From: Mycocentrospora acerina
Taxonomy: Eukaryota > Ascomycota > Dothideomycetes > Pleosporales
DNA: 64,000 bases
NCBI GenBank assembly: GCA_022701365.1
Contig: JAKUHH010000068.1
Coordinates: 621,189-685,188, forward strand
Reading direction: 5' to 3'
Within the stretch, counting starts at the first letter, position 1. Each line of letters begins with the position of its first letter. Under the pieces are notes generated by a model, which did no database searches, had not been told where the DNA came from, and saw only the letters and a program-made list of their open reading frames with translations. A program made the translations under genes and the position numbers. Positions 23,323 to 35,179 of the stretch are shown one piece after another.

Positions 23323-25124
23323 CTAGTCATCGCCTCCACCACCAATGGGGCCACCTGCTTGTTTCGCCGATTTGGCCGCAACAATGTCGTCGACTCTCAG
23401 AAGCAGGCATGCGCTCTCTATGGCCGTCTTGACGCTCTGCTCCTTGACAGCCAATGGCTCCCAAACTCCGTACGTTCGCATATCAACGACCTTGCCAGCC
23501 TCTCCATCAATACCCCAGAAACTGCCACCGTTCTTTCCATCCTCATATCCTTCGGCGTGCTTTGCTCGCAGCTGAGTGAGCACCTTGATGGGGCTGTTTC
23601 CAGAGTTCTGAATGATAGTGCGGGGGATCACCTCCATGGCCTCAGCGACAGCCTTATACGGCCACTGTGCAACACCCTCAATGAGTTTCGACCTCCTCTC
23701 TAGTCCGACTGCTACTGCCATCTCAGTGGCACCACCTCCTGGGCAGAGCTTGGGGTTCCATATTACGTTCCTGGCAACACCCATGGCGTCGTGCAGATTT
23801 CGCTCAATCTCGTTGAGAATGTCTTTTGAGGGACCTCGGAGTAGGATTGTGCAGGCCTTGGGGTCCTTGCACTTTGTGAGGAAAGTGAAGTATTCATCGC
23901 CAATCTTGGAGATCTCGAAGAGACCGCACTGTGTACCAATGTCGGAAGCAGTTGCGGCAAATGGAGAGTTGACAATGGTGGCACCAGTCGCTCGTGCAAC
24001 ACGGTTGTTGTCTGTCTTGCGTACTCGTCGAATGGCAGTGATGTCGGCCTTGACCAGGAAGTGCTGCGCAAGATCTGACTATTTGTAAGCAAATATTCAT
24101 CAACATGAAAACTGTCTTCCTTACCACTGACACCCTTCTCTGTAATAACAAGATCAGGCTTGAGGGCAATGATAGCATCGCACATGGCCTTGACTTGCTC
24201 CTCTTCGATCTGCAGTATCCTGTTCCAATCCTCCTCTTTGCTGACCTCGATGTTCGTCTGACTCTCGCCCTTCTTGTACTCTAACGTGCAATCAAGCAGC
24301 ATAACGCGCGGGTTCTCGATCTTCCGCCTCATCTTCGGGTGTGTGATATCCTTATTCAACATAACGCCGTCCAGCACTTCACTATCCTCAATCTCGCCTC
24401 CAGGGATCTTTTCAATGCGGGCGTAACGCTTGATGTCAACCTCTTTCTTGCCTGAGCCAATGTCTAGCGAAACGGTTCGTACGGCTTTGAGAGCGAGACT
24501 GCACATCAACTCTGACCATCGTGAAACGAACTTTGTACCAATCGAAGAGTTGATGATTCTGTACATCTCCTTATCGTCGTTGATGTTGACGTCTGTTGCG
24601 ACTTCGTTGATGATCTCGAGCGCATCGGCCAAAGCCTTCTTGAAGGCTTGGATGATAACGACCGGGTGGATATTGCGCTCCAACTGGGGAAGCGCTTGGG
24701 CGAGGATCTCTCCAGCTAGCAGTTGTCAAAAGCTGCCTTGTCAACACGTGGAAATCTATCATACCTAATATGATGACAGTTGTAGTACCATCACCAACTT
24801 CCTCATCTTGTGTCCGGCTCAACTCGATCATGCTCTTGGCTGCGGGGTGTGCGACTTCGATTTCTCGGAGGATTGCGTGGCCGTCGTTGGTGAGGACAAT
24901 ACCGCCCATGGGGTCGAGCAGCATCTTCAACATGGCCTTGGGTCCAAGACATGACCTAATGATGTCTGCGACCGTCTTTGCCGCTGTGATGTTGGAAATC
25001 TGAGCTTTACGACCAAACTGTCGCTCCCCGCCCGGGGTCTGGGTGTCTGTTGCGGTGTTAGCTGCTTGCCAGAGCTGCCGAATGAGGGGCAACCCATACT
25101 CATGACCACTACTGGGGCCTGCAT
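23323..25124 (-). CDS. CCT3: Chaperonin TRiC/CCT subunit gamma
   Basis: Four exons: 25124-25100, 25046-24765, 24715-24125 and 24074-23323; 549 residues, normal for the family. Splicing restores MQAPVVVMNTQTPGGERQ and VIILAGEILAQ. ATP-site motifs are present: LGPKAMLKMLLDP, TNDGHAIL, EVGDGTTT (catalytic Asp) and the C-terminal GGGATEMAV. Subunit identity as gamma rests on the MQAPVV start, HPKMRRKIENPRVMLLDC and the end VDDIVAAKSAKQAG. It forms one of eight positions in each ring that folds actin, tubulin and other cytosolic clients. The C-terminal tail ends in a glycine-rich stretch. Confidence 0.97.
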
Positions 25125-25854
25125 CTTGGAGGTGCGAGCTCGGTATTAGAGTACAAAGAGAATGACGGTGTAAATCTAAGCAGACGTGGGGTATCTGGTA
25201 CGTGGGCAGCTCTAACGCTCCGCCAAACCACCAAAAAAACGCGACATACCGCCCGCTCTCACCACGCTAGGCTTCTGGTATCCCCGCTCCGAGAGGCTAA
25301 CCCGTTTGTGAATAGACACCACGTGATAAGCTTTATCTTCCAGACCTTTCCGCGACCTGACGGCTGGTCACGTTCGGGCCCGTCGTTTGACACTAACCGC
25401 GCTTGCTGTAAACGGACCGTGTTCGGCCTCGTCCAATCACGCCCAAGTTGCCCTGGAGATCAACGCCAATGCTTCATTCTGCCGAACCCTGGCCAGAGTC
25501 CCGTGAGAGGCTGCCTCAGAGCTTACAAGAGTCGCCCGGTCGCCCTTCAATCCATCATTCTTCCACCTCACTTTTTGCGCCTACTCTTCGTCGCGCTCAG
25601 CCTTTCGCCTAGTTTCTCCTTTGGGTCCAACCATACCTTTGTCACTTCTCTTCCATCCTCCCTTCCATTGTCACGACACCATCTCCACCATCATCACACC
25701 TTCTCTTACCTCTATCATCAACTTGAATTCATCGCCGTCGCCCTGAGTGATTGTAATCAAGCTTGTCGCGTGCTTGTCATCTGTTTAGCTAGCTAACAGG
25801 CTTTTGTATCTGTGAACATTCATCAACGTGCATACTACTGAACATATAGTAACC
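25125..25854. promoter_or_regulatory. Divergent upstream region, CCT3 / unknown protein
   Basis: 730 bp. The side next to 25855 is strongly pyrimidine-rich from about 25550, typical of a long fungal 5' leader. One or two short upstream ATGs occur in it. Confidence 0.5.
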
Positions 25855-26781
25855 ATGGGCCTCAACTACTACGCCTCGTCGCCTACTGTCATCCTGCCAG
25901 CGCAACAACCGCAGGCCCAGTTTGCGCCTCACCAGCGCGCTCACTCACCTTCGACAATAAATAACATCCGTCGCAAGTGCCCTACTCCACCGTCCCTCAA
26001 CTACCAAGCAGCTGTATCCAACGCCACAGCTGGGCGCAAACGTTCCATCGCCGACGTCGATGACCCAGAGGAAAACCAGCCGATCGGATCAATTGTCACT
26101 CAGTTGCCTGTTAAGCCAAAGTCAGAACCCATCTACGGCCCTGGAATGACACTCATCTACCCGGATGATCCTGGCTTTAGCATTGCAGCCGAGTCGCAAA
26201 CCGGAACATGGTGTGAAGAAAAGAACGAGACCAAAGAGAAGGCCCAGTCAGTTCGTCCCATTGCCCTCTCGCGCAAGTCGCAACGAATGAGTCCTTCCGC
26301 AAGCATGGAGATTCCTTCGCTCAACGACATGGATGTCGAAAAGACTCAAGGCATCATTGACGACAAGGGCAATACCATCAATACGCTTATTACATCGCTC
26401 GGTGTGGGTTGGAAGAACGTCATGACCAACACCAACCTTCGCGATGCAGCACGTGCCTACTCACGCGTTATTGAGCGTCATTTCGACTTCACTGATGTGG
26501 TCATCATGCTTGAGAAAGAATCGCTGTCCGCATACCTGGTACGCGCAAAGCAACATGGCGTAGAAGGCTACTGGTTGTTCGCAGATAGTCTCCAGTGGTG
26601 CCAGCTCGTTGGTTGGTCGCTGGAGCATACTGTTCGCAACATCACATCTGGGCCTACACCTCATGTTGAAGGAGAACGCATCAATGCTCGCCAACTCACC
26701 CCATCAGAGCCTGCGACCTCTTCTGCCCCAGCGATTGAAATGCCTGTCGCGGCTACGGGCGTTGATGTCATGGAGATGTAA
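25855..26781 (+). CDS. Conserved-looking hypothetical protein, 308 aa
   Basis: Single exon. The start at 25855 has a strong context (AACCATGGG); an ATG nine codons upstream (25828) is less likely. The N-terminal half is disordered and Pro/Gln/Ser-rich, with a possible nuclear signal (AGRKRSIADVD). The C-terminal half is ordered (about residues 160-275), with ITSLGVGWKNVM, AARAYSRVIERHFDF, VIMLEKESLSAYLVRAK and EGYWLFADSLQWCQLVGWSL. I do not recognise the domain. A long pyrimidine-rich leader suggests a regulated gene. Confidence 0.72.
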   Translation: MGLNYYASSPTVILPAQQPQAQFAPHQRAHSPSTINNIRRKCPTPPSLNYQAAVSNATAGRKRSIADVDDPEENQPIGSIVTQLPVKPKSEPIYGPGMTLIYPDDPGFSIAAESQTGTWCEEKNETKEKAQSVRPIALSRKSQRMSPSASMEIPSLNDMDVEKTQGIIDDKGNTINTLITSLGVGWKNVMTNTNLRDAARAYSRVIERHFDFTDVVIMLEKESLSAYLVRAKQHGVEGYWLFADSLQWCQLVGWSLEHTVRNITSGPTPHVEGERINARQLTPSEPATSSAPAIEMPVAATGVDVMEM

Positions 26782-28951
26782 CCAACCTTCTCCTACCGCT
26801 TTCCTTATTTCTCGTCGGCCTTCAACAACCATGTACACCTAAAATCTCTTTCGGTTCTTTTCGCACTCGCGCTGGTTTTTGCATTTGATCTTCTGAGATT
26901 TTCCTCGGGCAACTCGGCGTTCGGTAGTGGATTCGGATGAACCCACTGTGGCGGATGACTACTGATTATGTCCTGTATATTACTGATCCTCGTGCTGCGA
27001 CAGCTTGATCGACCGTCGTCGATCGCGTCGTATAGGCTTTATGCTACTGAACACACAAGAAACGAAACAATGAATAAATTCTATTACCATTACTGTCTTC
27101 TCACTCATGTAGATTTTGAGAATCGGTCGATAAATTCATAACCCAACTTCTCGCTACGTTCTTGTGAGGTACCCCGGTTATTTCAACCGTGCCACCACAC
27201 GTGCCAACACGCGTACCTATTCCAACCGCGACGAAACGCCAAACGATGCGCAAAGACCGTGCGTAACGCGAAACCGCGAAACTCTCACGCCGTATTAATA
27301 TCCGTAATTCCCGCTCGTCCGTCACATCGCCAGGACAACATCCGTGCCAAACAATAGAATAGATGTCTTTTTGGGAACAGATCTAGCAAGGGTTGCATGT
27401 CATGAGATTCGATGGCTAAATCCAGGCAATTGATTGCCTCGCTATTTGTCGTGTAAGGATTCACTTCGTGACATCTTCTCAGCTCGTTTCCAAATGATTT
27501 TGCCAGCATTATCCCTTCCTTTGCCATGTCAACCTCTCTTTTCCAAATCTGCTATAGCATTACCCGTTAGACTTCATTCCCTGATCTGCTACTACGCCTG
27601 CTCAACACCGAGGGTTCAATTGCTTCATCGCGTCTGTATAGTCAGTTCTTGTGGCGTAGCAGTACGTAAGGTATGTAAACGAAGCAACGACACCAGGTTT
27701 TGGAACAGTTATGGCGACATTTCGATCGCAGTCAAGAGTAAAGAAGCTCATCTAAATATATGATTGCAGTCTTGAGCGGAAAAGACGGCCCGTCTGAAAA
27801 ATAAAAAGCAATCTGTACCATCACACAAGCGAAGCAGCCTCCAAATCCTACGGAAGAATAGCCAAAGTCGTAATCGGCAACTGCATTCTTCGATCAATCT
27901 CTCTTTCGAGAATCAAGAGACGAGTCGTAACGGCAACAATTTTTCCCAATCCCATTTTTCAACCCCAACTTCTTCACTCAACACCAGCTCGTCGCCACCA
28001 TTGCCAGTACTGCATCCTTTGCTGCCCGATGTCCTAGTGTCGTCATTCCTAATAAGCACAATAGTTCTGATAAGCGCAAAAGTCTTTTAACCCTCTAACG
28101 TCAATACGAGAGAGAGAGGGGTCTCCTTTGACATTGCGGAGCCAATGACGTTAACTTTCTTATGCTCCCACTTCAGAGTGCGACCATCTTCTGGAGGGGG
28201 AGATTCGGTAGTTTCGACTCGTCCATGTGCTCAGGATTTTGATCTACAATGACCCTGTTCTCGTGGGAGTCTAGACAGTGTAGAACAGGGTCTCTGAATT
28301 GTACTCAGGAGTACTTTGTCGTGATGAGTGGGGTACCCTATGTACAGCTTAGTACGCTACTCCTTAGACAAGACTTTGTTTTTGTGCTGAGAAAGAGCTT
28401 CTTTTCCGAGGAAATAACTGTTAGCCGTGATCAACGGACGGTTTTCCGGCGGTGGTTATAATAGTGTGGTATGTGCTCTGATAGGTAGTTGATGCGTCTA
28501 CCATGATGAGTGCCTGTGGTGAGAGGCTGCTACGAGTACAAAAGCCAGATCGTGGTTCATGACAAGCTGTTTCGTTGGCTGCATGAAGCGGGTAGCTAAC
28601 CAATGAAAAGCTGCAAACGCGATATTTTCAATCCTTGCGAGATGCGACAAGAGCGATAGATACTTGGGCTACCGCGAAGTCGAATCATATAACAGATGCT
28701 CCATGACTGAAGTGCTGATAGATTTTAAGAAGCCTTGCAAAATATTGTGTCGACCACACGAGATAAAAGCAGGTTAGCCAATCACAGCATGATTGAACAA
28801 CTAAGAACACAAGTGATCGCAGAGGTTCCGGCATATACACGCTCTAGCTTTGGTAGGGGAGAAATGATTTTCTATCCACCTCGATATTGAGGGCTTAAGC
28901 AAAGCTAAAAATACAAACTCCCTTTCACCGTCTAACAGTGATACGATTATC
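26782..28951. other. Intergenic spacer
   Basis: 2.2 kb with no supported gene. The first ~300 bases look like 3' UTR. A perfect 11-bp inverted repeat lies at 28251-28292. Remaining frames are short and unconvincing. Confidence 0.6.
28251..28292. repeat. 11-bp perfect inverted repeat (hairpin)
   Basis: GACCCTGTTCT at 28251-28261 is matched by AGAACAGGGTC at 28282-28292 with a 20-nt loop. It could be a transcript hairpin or a tiny element remnant. No target-site duplication is obvious. Confidence 0.7.
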
Positions 28952-30038
28952 TCATTCAACATTAACCTGAATCAGCTTTCCACCAGAAACAGCCACTTCA
29001 GTCTCGAAACTGTACCCTCCGCCCGTAATAATGTACACGACATCCTTTCCATCCTTCTTCCCAAGAGCAGCTCCAGTTGGGGTAATGAAATCGGGCTGAT
29101 TTTGCACCACGATTTTGGCTTGACGGTTGACAAGGTCAATCTCCTGCAGGGAGTTTATCCAATGCGACGACATCCAGGCTTTCTTTCCATCTCTCGACAA
29201 AATAAAGGACGCAGCATCTAGAGTAAGAAGCAACTCCAGGGGCCCAGTTGCCTCTCCTGTCGTGGTTGAGATTGGTACTCTCTGAAAGTTGACGCCGATG
29301 ACGTTGAAGTATAGGTAGGATCCGTACGTGCGGAGGACACTGACACCAGTAGGGAAGCCAGGCTGAGGAAGCATGGCATCTTGCTTGATGACTGTAGCAT
29401 ACTCGCCAGTTTTGACGTTGACCCTGATAATGCTGCCAGCAATAGAGTCTGATATCAAAACGTACGTGTTGTCCGTGGGGTGGAGACGAGCAATACCGTT
29501 TGCGATTCGCACGTCTGGTAGCATGGTGACGAGGGATAGTTTTGGTGAGGTACCGCGGAGATCGAGTTTCCAGACCCCATAGGTGCCAGTGATTGGACCG
29601 GTTTCAAAAGTGTAATTGCCCCCATTGATGTAGAAGACATCCTTTTCCAACTCTGCAATACCGTTGGCGCCATTGGCGTTGGGGATAGTGACGAGTGTGG
29701 TGATCGATTTCGGGTTTCTTGGCCTCACTAGGGAGATTCTACTGGATGTTGCAGATGTGATGAGAACATCGCCGTTGTGCCGGACCTGTTGCAAGTCAGA
29801 CTAGTTTGCCAGAAGACGACATTGCATGATTAAAAAATCTCAAAGTCGGCAGGGCCTTGAATTGATGCGGTGAATGTAAAGGGGACGTAGGAGAAATGAG
29901 ACCTACAGCACTACTATCTAGCCATGTAGGGTTGGGGAACTCTTGGAGGACAGTGATTGGGTACTGTTGCGCCGAGACGAGTACTCCAGAAAGGAGAGAA
30001 ATTAACCCAAGAGCCTCCAAGTAAGGATTGAGGCGCAT
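28952..30038 (-). CDS. Secreted SMP-30/gluconolactonase-like beta-propeller
   Basis: Two exons, 30038-29907 and 29785-28952; the intron is 121 nt and joins LDSSA to VRHNGDVLITS. The product is 321 residues with a signal peptide (LGLISLLSGVLVSAQ). Repeated strand motifs fit a six-bladed propeller: GDVLITSATSSRISLV, GIAELEKDVFYINGG, NGIARLHPTDNTYVLISDS, FILSRDGKKAWMSS and DVVYIITGGG. Relatives include lactonases and phosphotriesterase-like hydrolases, often metal-dependent. I cannot assign metal ligands with certainty, so the reaction remains open. It is probably extracellular. Confidence 0.82.
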
Positions 30039-31945
30039 TTTGAACGTCTAGTGAAGATGAAGAGATTGTAGTCTAGTTGATGGTGTGATACCAAATGCAA
30101 AAGTGTGATTTCTATGAGCTTTTGAATGTAACTTCTCGGGACACACGGAACCGTGCAAGTGCTTGACTATGTTCTCTGACCATAATTTGTCAGCATCTAG
30201 TTCCGCTGCTTAGGTGTAGTCATTATCCTTTTGATTAGAATTATGGATACAAAGATCTTAGGACTCAGTCTTAACCAAGCCTTGAGTGAAGAGTAGGTGA
30301 GCGGCAGTTTAGTGTCAGGCGGCAAGTGCCGAACATAGAAATACATGACCAACATTGGTCGGAAACTCCAGATCCCGGCTAACAGTTTCCCATAGGCAAA
30401 TCAAAGGCTTAGTGAAGGTAGACGTATCTTGGCAATCATTAAACGCACGCTGTCAATTCGCTTGCTATACTACGTTTACTCTATGATTAAATCCTACAGA
30501 CAGCAGTGAATGAGCAGCGAAGCATCAATGGACTAGTTTTTCGCAGGTTGACTAATTGTATTGAGCTCACAGTATCAATTTCGTACGAGAGTGATAAAAA
30601 GTCGCCAAGGACTTCACCATCTACCTCGTCTGTGCGTTGGAGTGCTCGGATTCATGGTACCGGTATACCAAGGAGCCGGAGTTTGAAGATGACCAATCCG
30701 CGACTATCATGAGCCTAATCAGGACAGTAGGCAAAAGTGTAGTCTTACTAAAGTTCTAAGATTAAATTTCCGGTAACTGAATAAGCAAAGGGCCACATAG
30801 TAATTTAAACCCATCTATTTCTCTATTTACTATAATCACGATTATCGTCCCTTGAACAGTTCAGCTTTTGCAAAGAAGTCTTGCATAGAATGTATCTCTA
30901 CTCTATGGAATACAGTCTTATTGTCCTTTACAGTACTACCTGCCTGTAATAGCCCCACACCGTGACAAGTTAAAGCAGCATTACCCTCATCACCAACCTC
31001 ACCATCATATCGTTAGGCTCCCTGCAATAGGTTTAAACGGAAACAAAATATGAAATAGAGGCAATGCCATCATCTCACAGCCGTATTCTATAATTTTATC
31101 ATATCCGTGCCCAAGTCCTTCCAATAACATCATACTGAACTTGACACGCAAACCAAAAACTTTGATTACCGCTATAAAGACTATGTTTTCTTCTCTCGCG
31201 ACTAAAACTCAATGAATAGACAGCCCAAGCCCTAGTCTGTCCACTTTGATAAACTACACACCGAGCACACAATAACATATTTTGAATCAAATTACACTGA
31301 ACAACGCAAGCGTAGCGAGAAAAAATAATTAATGAATGAATAAATTTTTTAACAAGCCCTACGAGTACATTCTCAACAGGTGCAGAAATAATTAAATGGG
31401 TGGCTAGTAAGTGACAGTGACCAACATACCCAAAGCACCATTTGTAATCACAAAGACTACGACACCGACTAGGTATATAATTCGGTAAGAAATAAATTTA
31501 TACATGTATGATTGTATGCATGCGACCGATACAGCTTAATTAGAAAATCTAGATCTAACTACTTTCCGCCTTTCCACATACAGAGAGGGAGAGTGTTTGA
31601 GTGAGGGTAAAGCCACTAGTGGAGATACTTTTTTTTTTTTTTAAAAAAAAATCCTTTCTCTTGTCTTCATAGTATTGATCTTGTGTATATATTTTACTGA
31701 TCTGATTCGAAGAGTTGGCCAGCAAACAATATTCTCACTGGGCGAAACACCCGCTGAACTCTATTATTTTTCGAAAAGTTCAATTTTATAATTCCAATTC
31801 TAGCAAAGGTATGCCCTTTTTAGTATTCTAATTTAAATATCTATTATTTAAAATTCTTCAATCATCCATAACCACGTCACTGAATCCTATTACTCCTACA
31901 CACATAAATCGTACCAAACGTTTGCTTGCAGACTGTACAATACAA
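30039..31945. other. AT-rich intergenic spacer
   Basis: 1.9 kb, markedly AT-rich after about 30700, with a T-run followed by an A-run at about 31629-31651. No gene, transposon motif or terminal repeat is evident. Confidence 0.6.
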
Positions 31946-32518
31946 TCATCGAATGCCATCCTCCCACCTCCCCACACCACCATCCTTCCTGGCCTCCGCT
32001 TCCCCTCCCCTCACCCCCGGCGTGAACAATTCGGCACTCAAAAAAAGCACAGCAGGCACCACCACCAGCGCGTCAATAGTCCCAGTCCTCGCTTGCTTAC
32101 TCTTGTGTTCTAGATTCATTGCTGCAGCAATTTCCTTGTTTCGTACAATGTTTCTGCGTATGCGGGGCCGTTCTTCGCTGCTTCTTGTTGTGGATGAAGA
32201 GCTACGGCGGAAGGGGGAGAAGGAGGATATGGTGCTAGATCGAGGGCGGGTTTGGGGGGGAGAGGATAGGGCTGAAGTGGATGGTAGGGGGAGGAGAGTT
32301 GGTGCTGGTGTTGTTATTGGTTTTGGTGACGCTGGTAAGGATTTGACGCGTGGGAGTGGGATGTTTATTTCTGTGTAGGGGGGTTCGGAAGGTGTTGGAG
32401 AGTAGCTGTGGTATGTTGTTGTGACGAGGGAGGAGGTGAAGTCATGAACCACTGCTGCTGTTGTTGCGTCGGCGACAGATGAGGCAGTTGAATCGAAGGA
32501 TGGAAATGATTCCGCCAT
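31946..32518 (-). CDS. Hypothetical protein with one predicted membrane segment, 190 aa
   Basis: Single exon from ATG 32518 (MAESFPSFDS). The frame is open 53 codons further upstream, but that part looks like leader. The N-terminal ~110 residues are Ser/Thr/Pro-rich and disordered. A basic stretch follows (RIRRNIVRNK), then a hydrophobic segment (TIDALVVVPAVLFLSAELF) near residue 150. No family is recognised. It could be a small membrane protein with a long polar head. Support is codon-like composition and an undisrupted frame in otherwise poor DNA. Confidence 0.5.
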   Translation of the reverse strand: MAESFPSFDSTASSVADATTAAVVHDFTSSLVTTTYHSYSPTPSEPPYTEINIPLPRVKSLPASPKPITTPAPTLLPLPSTSALSSPPQTRPRSSTISSFSPFRRSSSSTTRSSEERPRIRRNIVRNKEIAAAMNLEHKSKQARTGTIDALVVVPAVLFLSAELFTPGVRGGEAEARKDGGVGRWEDGIR

Positions 32519-33293
32519 GGTGACGCGATGAAAGGTGATTTTGGATTGCTTCGATTGAAAGTAGGCAGTCAGGAGGTAAATGGTCTTCCTTATTTCTTTG
32601 TTGCGTAGTCGCGACACAGCCACGTTAGGCACCAAATCTTGATCTTGCCGTAGATTGTCCGAACAGCCCGCAAGCACCGAGTGGATAGGGCTTGACTGAG
32701 TATGTTTTTCTAGGAGCCTAGGATTTTCAGAGTTTCAAATGGGATTTCTTGGTCGTGATTGATGGCGTACTGTATCTGCGTCGATGCGAGGTAGACTAGA
32801 GAATGATGCGAGGAGCAAAAAGGAGAATACACTACGCGTTCGAGATGCGCAGTACTTACTTATACCCCGTTTCATCTCACCCGCTGATCATCAGGCCCCG
32901 GGTTCGCTCAGCCCCGAGACGCTCACGTCTTAATTGCCGCTCAGCCGCATGTGACGTTACAAGGGGGGTATCGGAGCGGGCGAGAAATACGAAGTGTCCC
33001 ACAACTGATCATAGAAATCCTGACAAAGTGTATTTTAAAGGTGAAATTTAATTGCGTGAATAAATCTATCATCAATAAACTCATTAATACATGCTTAGTT
33101 AGTTGTTTTCTGCTAACGTAAGTAAAATTTAGAGATTTCTATTGGTTTGGGAAAGATTTGACGAGTTTCAATGGTACAAGGCGTTCACCTCGTATTTCTC
33201 GCCTGCTCAGGCACCTCCCTTGTACCATAGTATTTAGGTAGAAGATATGAAATGAGACGACGACGCACGGCCAGTGGGAGGTTCAGACATGAT

Positions 33294-33415
33294 CAAGATG
33301 TGTACTGCAAAATAGTTGTAAAGTTTGGGGTACAAGTGATTACATTATCTAGCTCAAGATGTGCACTATGCGATTGTTGTAAAGTATAGGGCGTAAGTGA
33401 TTGAATTATTTAGGT
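33294..33415. repeat. 61-bp diverged tandem duplication
   Basis: Copy 1 is 33294-33354 and copy 2 is 33355-33415; both begin CAAGATGTG and share TTGTAAAGT and AAGTGATT. Most differences are transitions, suggestive of repeat-induced point mutation or simple decay. Confidence 0.75.
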
Positions 33416-33820
33416 TGAGAGTGCGGATCATACAAACAACGCTAGTCCATACCTGGAAACCACACCTCTTCACCTGTTGACATCTCGAGGGGTCTTTCCA
33501 ACAGTGATGAGAATTGTAAAGTGATGTTGAGAAGACGTATACTGAAATCATTTAGGCTTTCAAAAGCGGGGTCAATCGATAGATATTCACCTTTACCATT
33601 CATTCGAATTAAAAAAGATTGTAGAGAAATGGCATATACGGAAGTCTATCCTTTTTTGGAGGTTTTTTAAAATTTATAATACTCATTTACTACTTTGAGC
33701 GTTGAAAAGGGTTGCCAGCTGTTGGCGATATGTGATTTTCTCCATCAAGGCTGCTGGACAAGGGAAACAACAGAAATGAAGACTGTTGAATTAGTATTTT
33801 CACACCTTATAATTTACCGT

Positions 33821-34021
33821 ACAAGTCCATTTTCAGTAATTGAAGCTTGTCAAATTAACAATTATACTCTTATGGAACTAGATTCTATAAGTTTTTTTAG
33901 GGAACAAATCATATTGGATTAGTAATTCTACCATTCTTGATTCACTAACAAGACCATTTTTAGGAATTGAACATGTTTATCAGTAATATCACAAACCAAC
34001 CCCTTACAAGACCATTTTCAG
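33821..34021 (+). repeat. Three dispersed copies of ACAAGxCCATTTT
   Basis: ACAAG(T/A)CCATTTT(C/T)AG occurs at 33821, 33948 and 34006. The first two copies are followed by a similar AATTGAA stretch. Probably remnants of a short repeat family. Confidence 0.6.
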
Positions 34022-34183
34022 GGAAAAAACAGCATTAAAAGTCAAATCCAGACAAAACGTTGTACATGTATTGTACACATGACTAAACAGTCAAAGGTGT
34101 TTTCAAATAATATACATACATCTATTCATTTGAACGTTAAAAAAAGAAGATTTTGCTTTTTTTTAAAACAAAAAAACCACAGG

Positions 34184-35179
34184 TTATAGGGAAATTTCAC
34201 CCCGCCATGTCCCCTCGGTCAGACCCAGTGTCTCAATGCAGTGCTGCCACCTTGGCCCACCACGCTCCTTGCGCCTCAGATACTGCAGCAACTTTTGTCT
34301 TCGGTGGACAAGCAGCCTCAGATTTCGCTTGTTGTGCTTGTCTCCCTTTCCTCTTGTGGCGAGGAAGTCGGCGACAGTCTTGATCTTGGCGGTCAAGATG
34401 GCAATCTGCACCTCGGACGAGCCAGTGTCAGGCCCAATGCGCTTCTCTGCTGCGGTGGCGTTGGTGGCAGGGCGGATGGGGTGCGGCTCGTCGGAGCTGA
34501 GAGAGCGTAGAGGAGGGGCGCGCGGTGGGAAGATCATGTCTGTGTTGTGGCGGCCAAAGGTGTCGACGCAGCGGGAGATGTTGACGCGCATGCGGTCTTT
34601 GCTGGAGCCGTTGTCGAGGGCGGTGATGCGTGCAATGGCCTCGGCGGCGCGGGCGTGGTCCCGTGTGTTTTGCGCGGCAATGTCCTCGGCGCTCTTCTCG
34701 ACGTCGGCAGCCGTCTTGCCATATCTCAGGGCATCGCTCCACTGGTACGGCCCCGTCTTCTCCGGCTTCGTGGTCTCGCTGAGCGGCACGGCCAGCCGCT
34801 CGCTCTTGCGCAGCTGCTTCTCGACCGTCTTGGGGTCGAAGGCATAGTTGAGGTGCAGCTTGTCCTGGGGCGTCTTGGTGCCCTCGGCGTAGGCCAATGG
34901 CTTGCCCGTGTCAAACGACTCGACAAAGGGCGTGGACACGCCGCGGACGGGGTTCCCGAGGCTCGCCACGCGCCCCTCGTCCAGCTCTGCGCGGCGGGAC
35001 AGATTGGCGGCCTTTTTGCGGTTGCGCTGGGCGAGGAGGTAGGGGTCCTGCAGAATGCGCTTCTTGCTGCGCTCAATCGTCTTGCCCTGCAGCAGCGGGG
35101 TCGACGAGAAGGCGCGGAAGGGCAGCGTCAGGGGCGTCGACGCCCGCAGGCACGACAGGACGGGGATCCGCGGCGGCAT
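34184..35179 (-). CDS. Mitochondrial small-subunit ribosomal protein uS15m
   Basis: Single exon of 331 residues; start ATG 35179 (MPPRIPVLSCLRAS). The frame continues upstream through promoter repeats, which is not coding. The N-terminus is a typical mitochondrial presequence (Arg, Ser, Leu, Phe; RAFSSTPLLQGK). The C-terminal ~90 residues carry the S15 domain: DTGSSEVQIAILTAKI, LATRGKGDKHNKRNLRLLV and HRRQKLLQYLRRKERG. This domain binds 16S-type rRNA in the small subunit. The ~200-residue extension before it is typical of fungal mitochondrial S15 (yeast Mrps28). Head to head with ribosomal uS2. Confidence 0.93.
   Translation of the reverse strand: MPPRIPVLSCLRASTPLTLPFRAFSSTPLLQGKTIERSKKRILQDPYLLAQRNRKKAANLSRRAELDEGRVASLGNPVRGVSTPFVESFDTGKPLAYAEGTKTPQDKLHLNYAFDPKTVEKQLRKSERLAVPLSETTKPEKTGPYQWSDALRYGKTAADVEKSAEDIAAQNTRDHARAAEAIARITALDNGSSKDRMRVNISRCVDTFGRHNTDMIFPPRAPPLRSLSSDEPHPIRPATNATAAEKRIGPDTGSSEVQIAILTAKIKTVADFLATRGKGDKHNKRNLRLLVHRRQKLLQYLRRKERGGPRWQHCIETLGLTEGTWRGEISL

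Larger units (their letters stand above)
32519..34183. other. Intergenic, AT-rich with decayed repeats after ~33.05 kb
   Basis: The first ~500 bases have normal composition and probably include the upstream region of the minus-strand gene. From 33050 the sequence is AT-rich. It carries a 61-bp tandem duplication and a thrice-repeated motif, listed separately. No gene seen. Confidence 0.6.
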
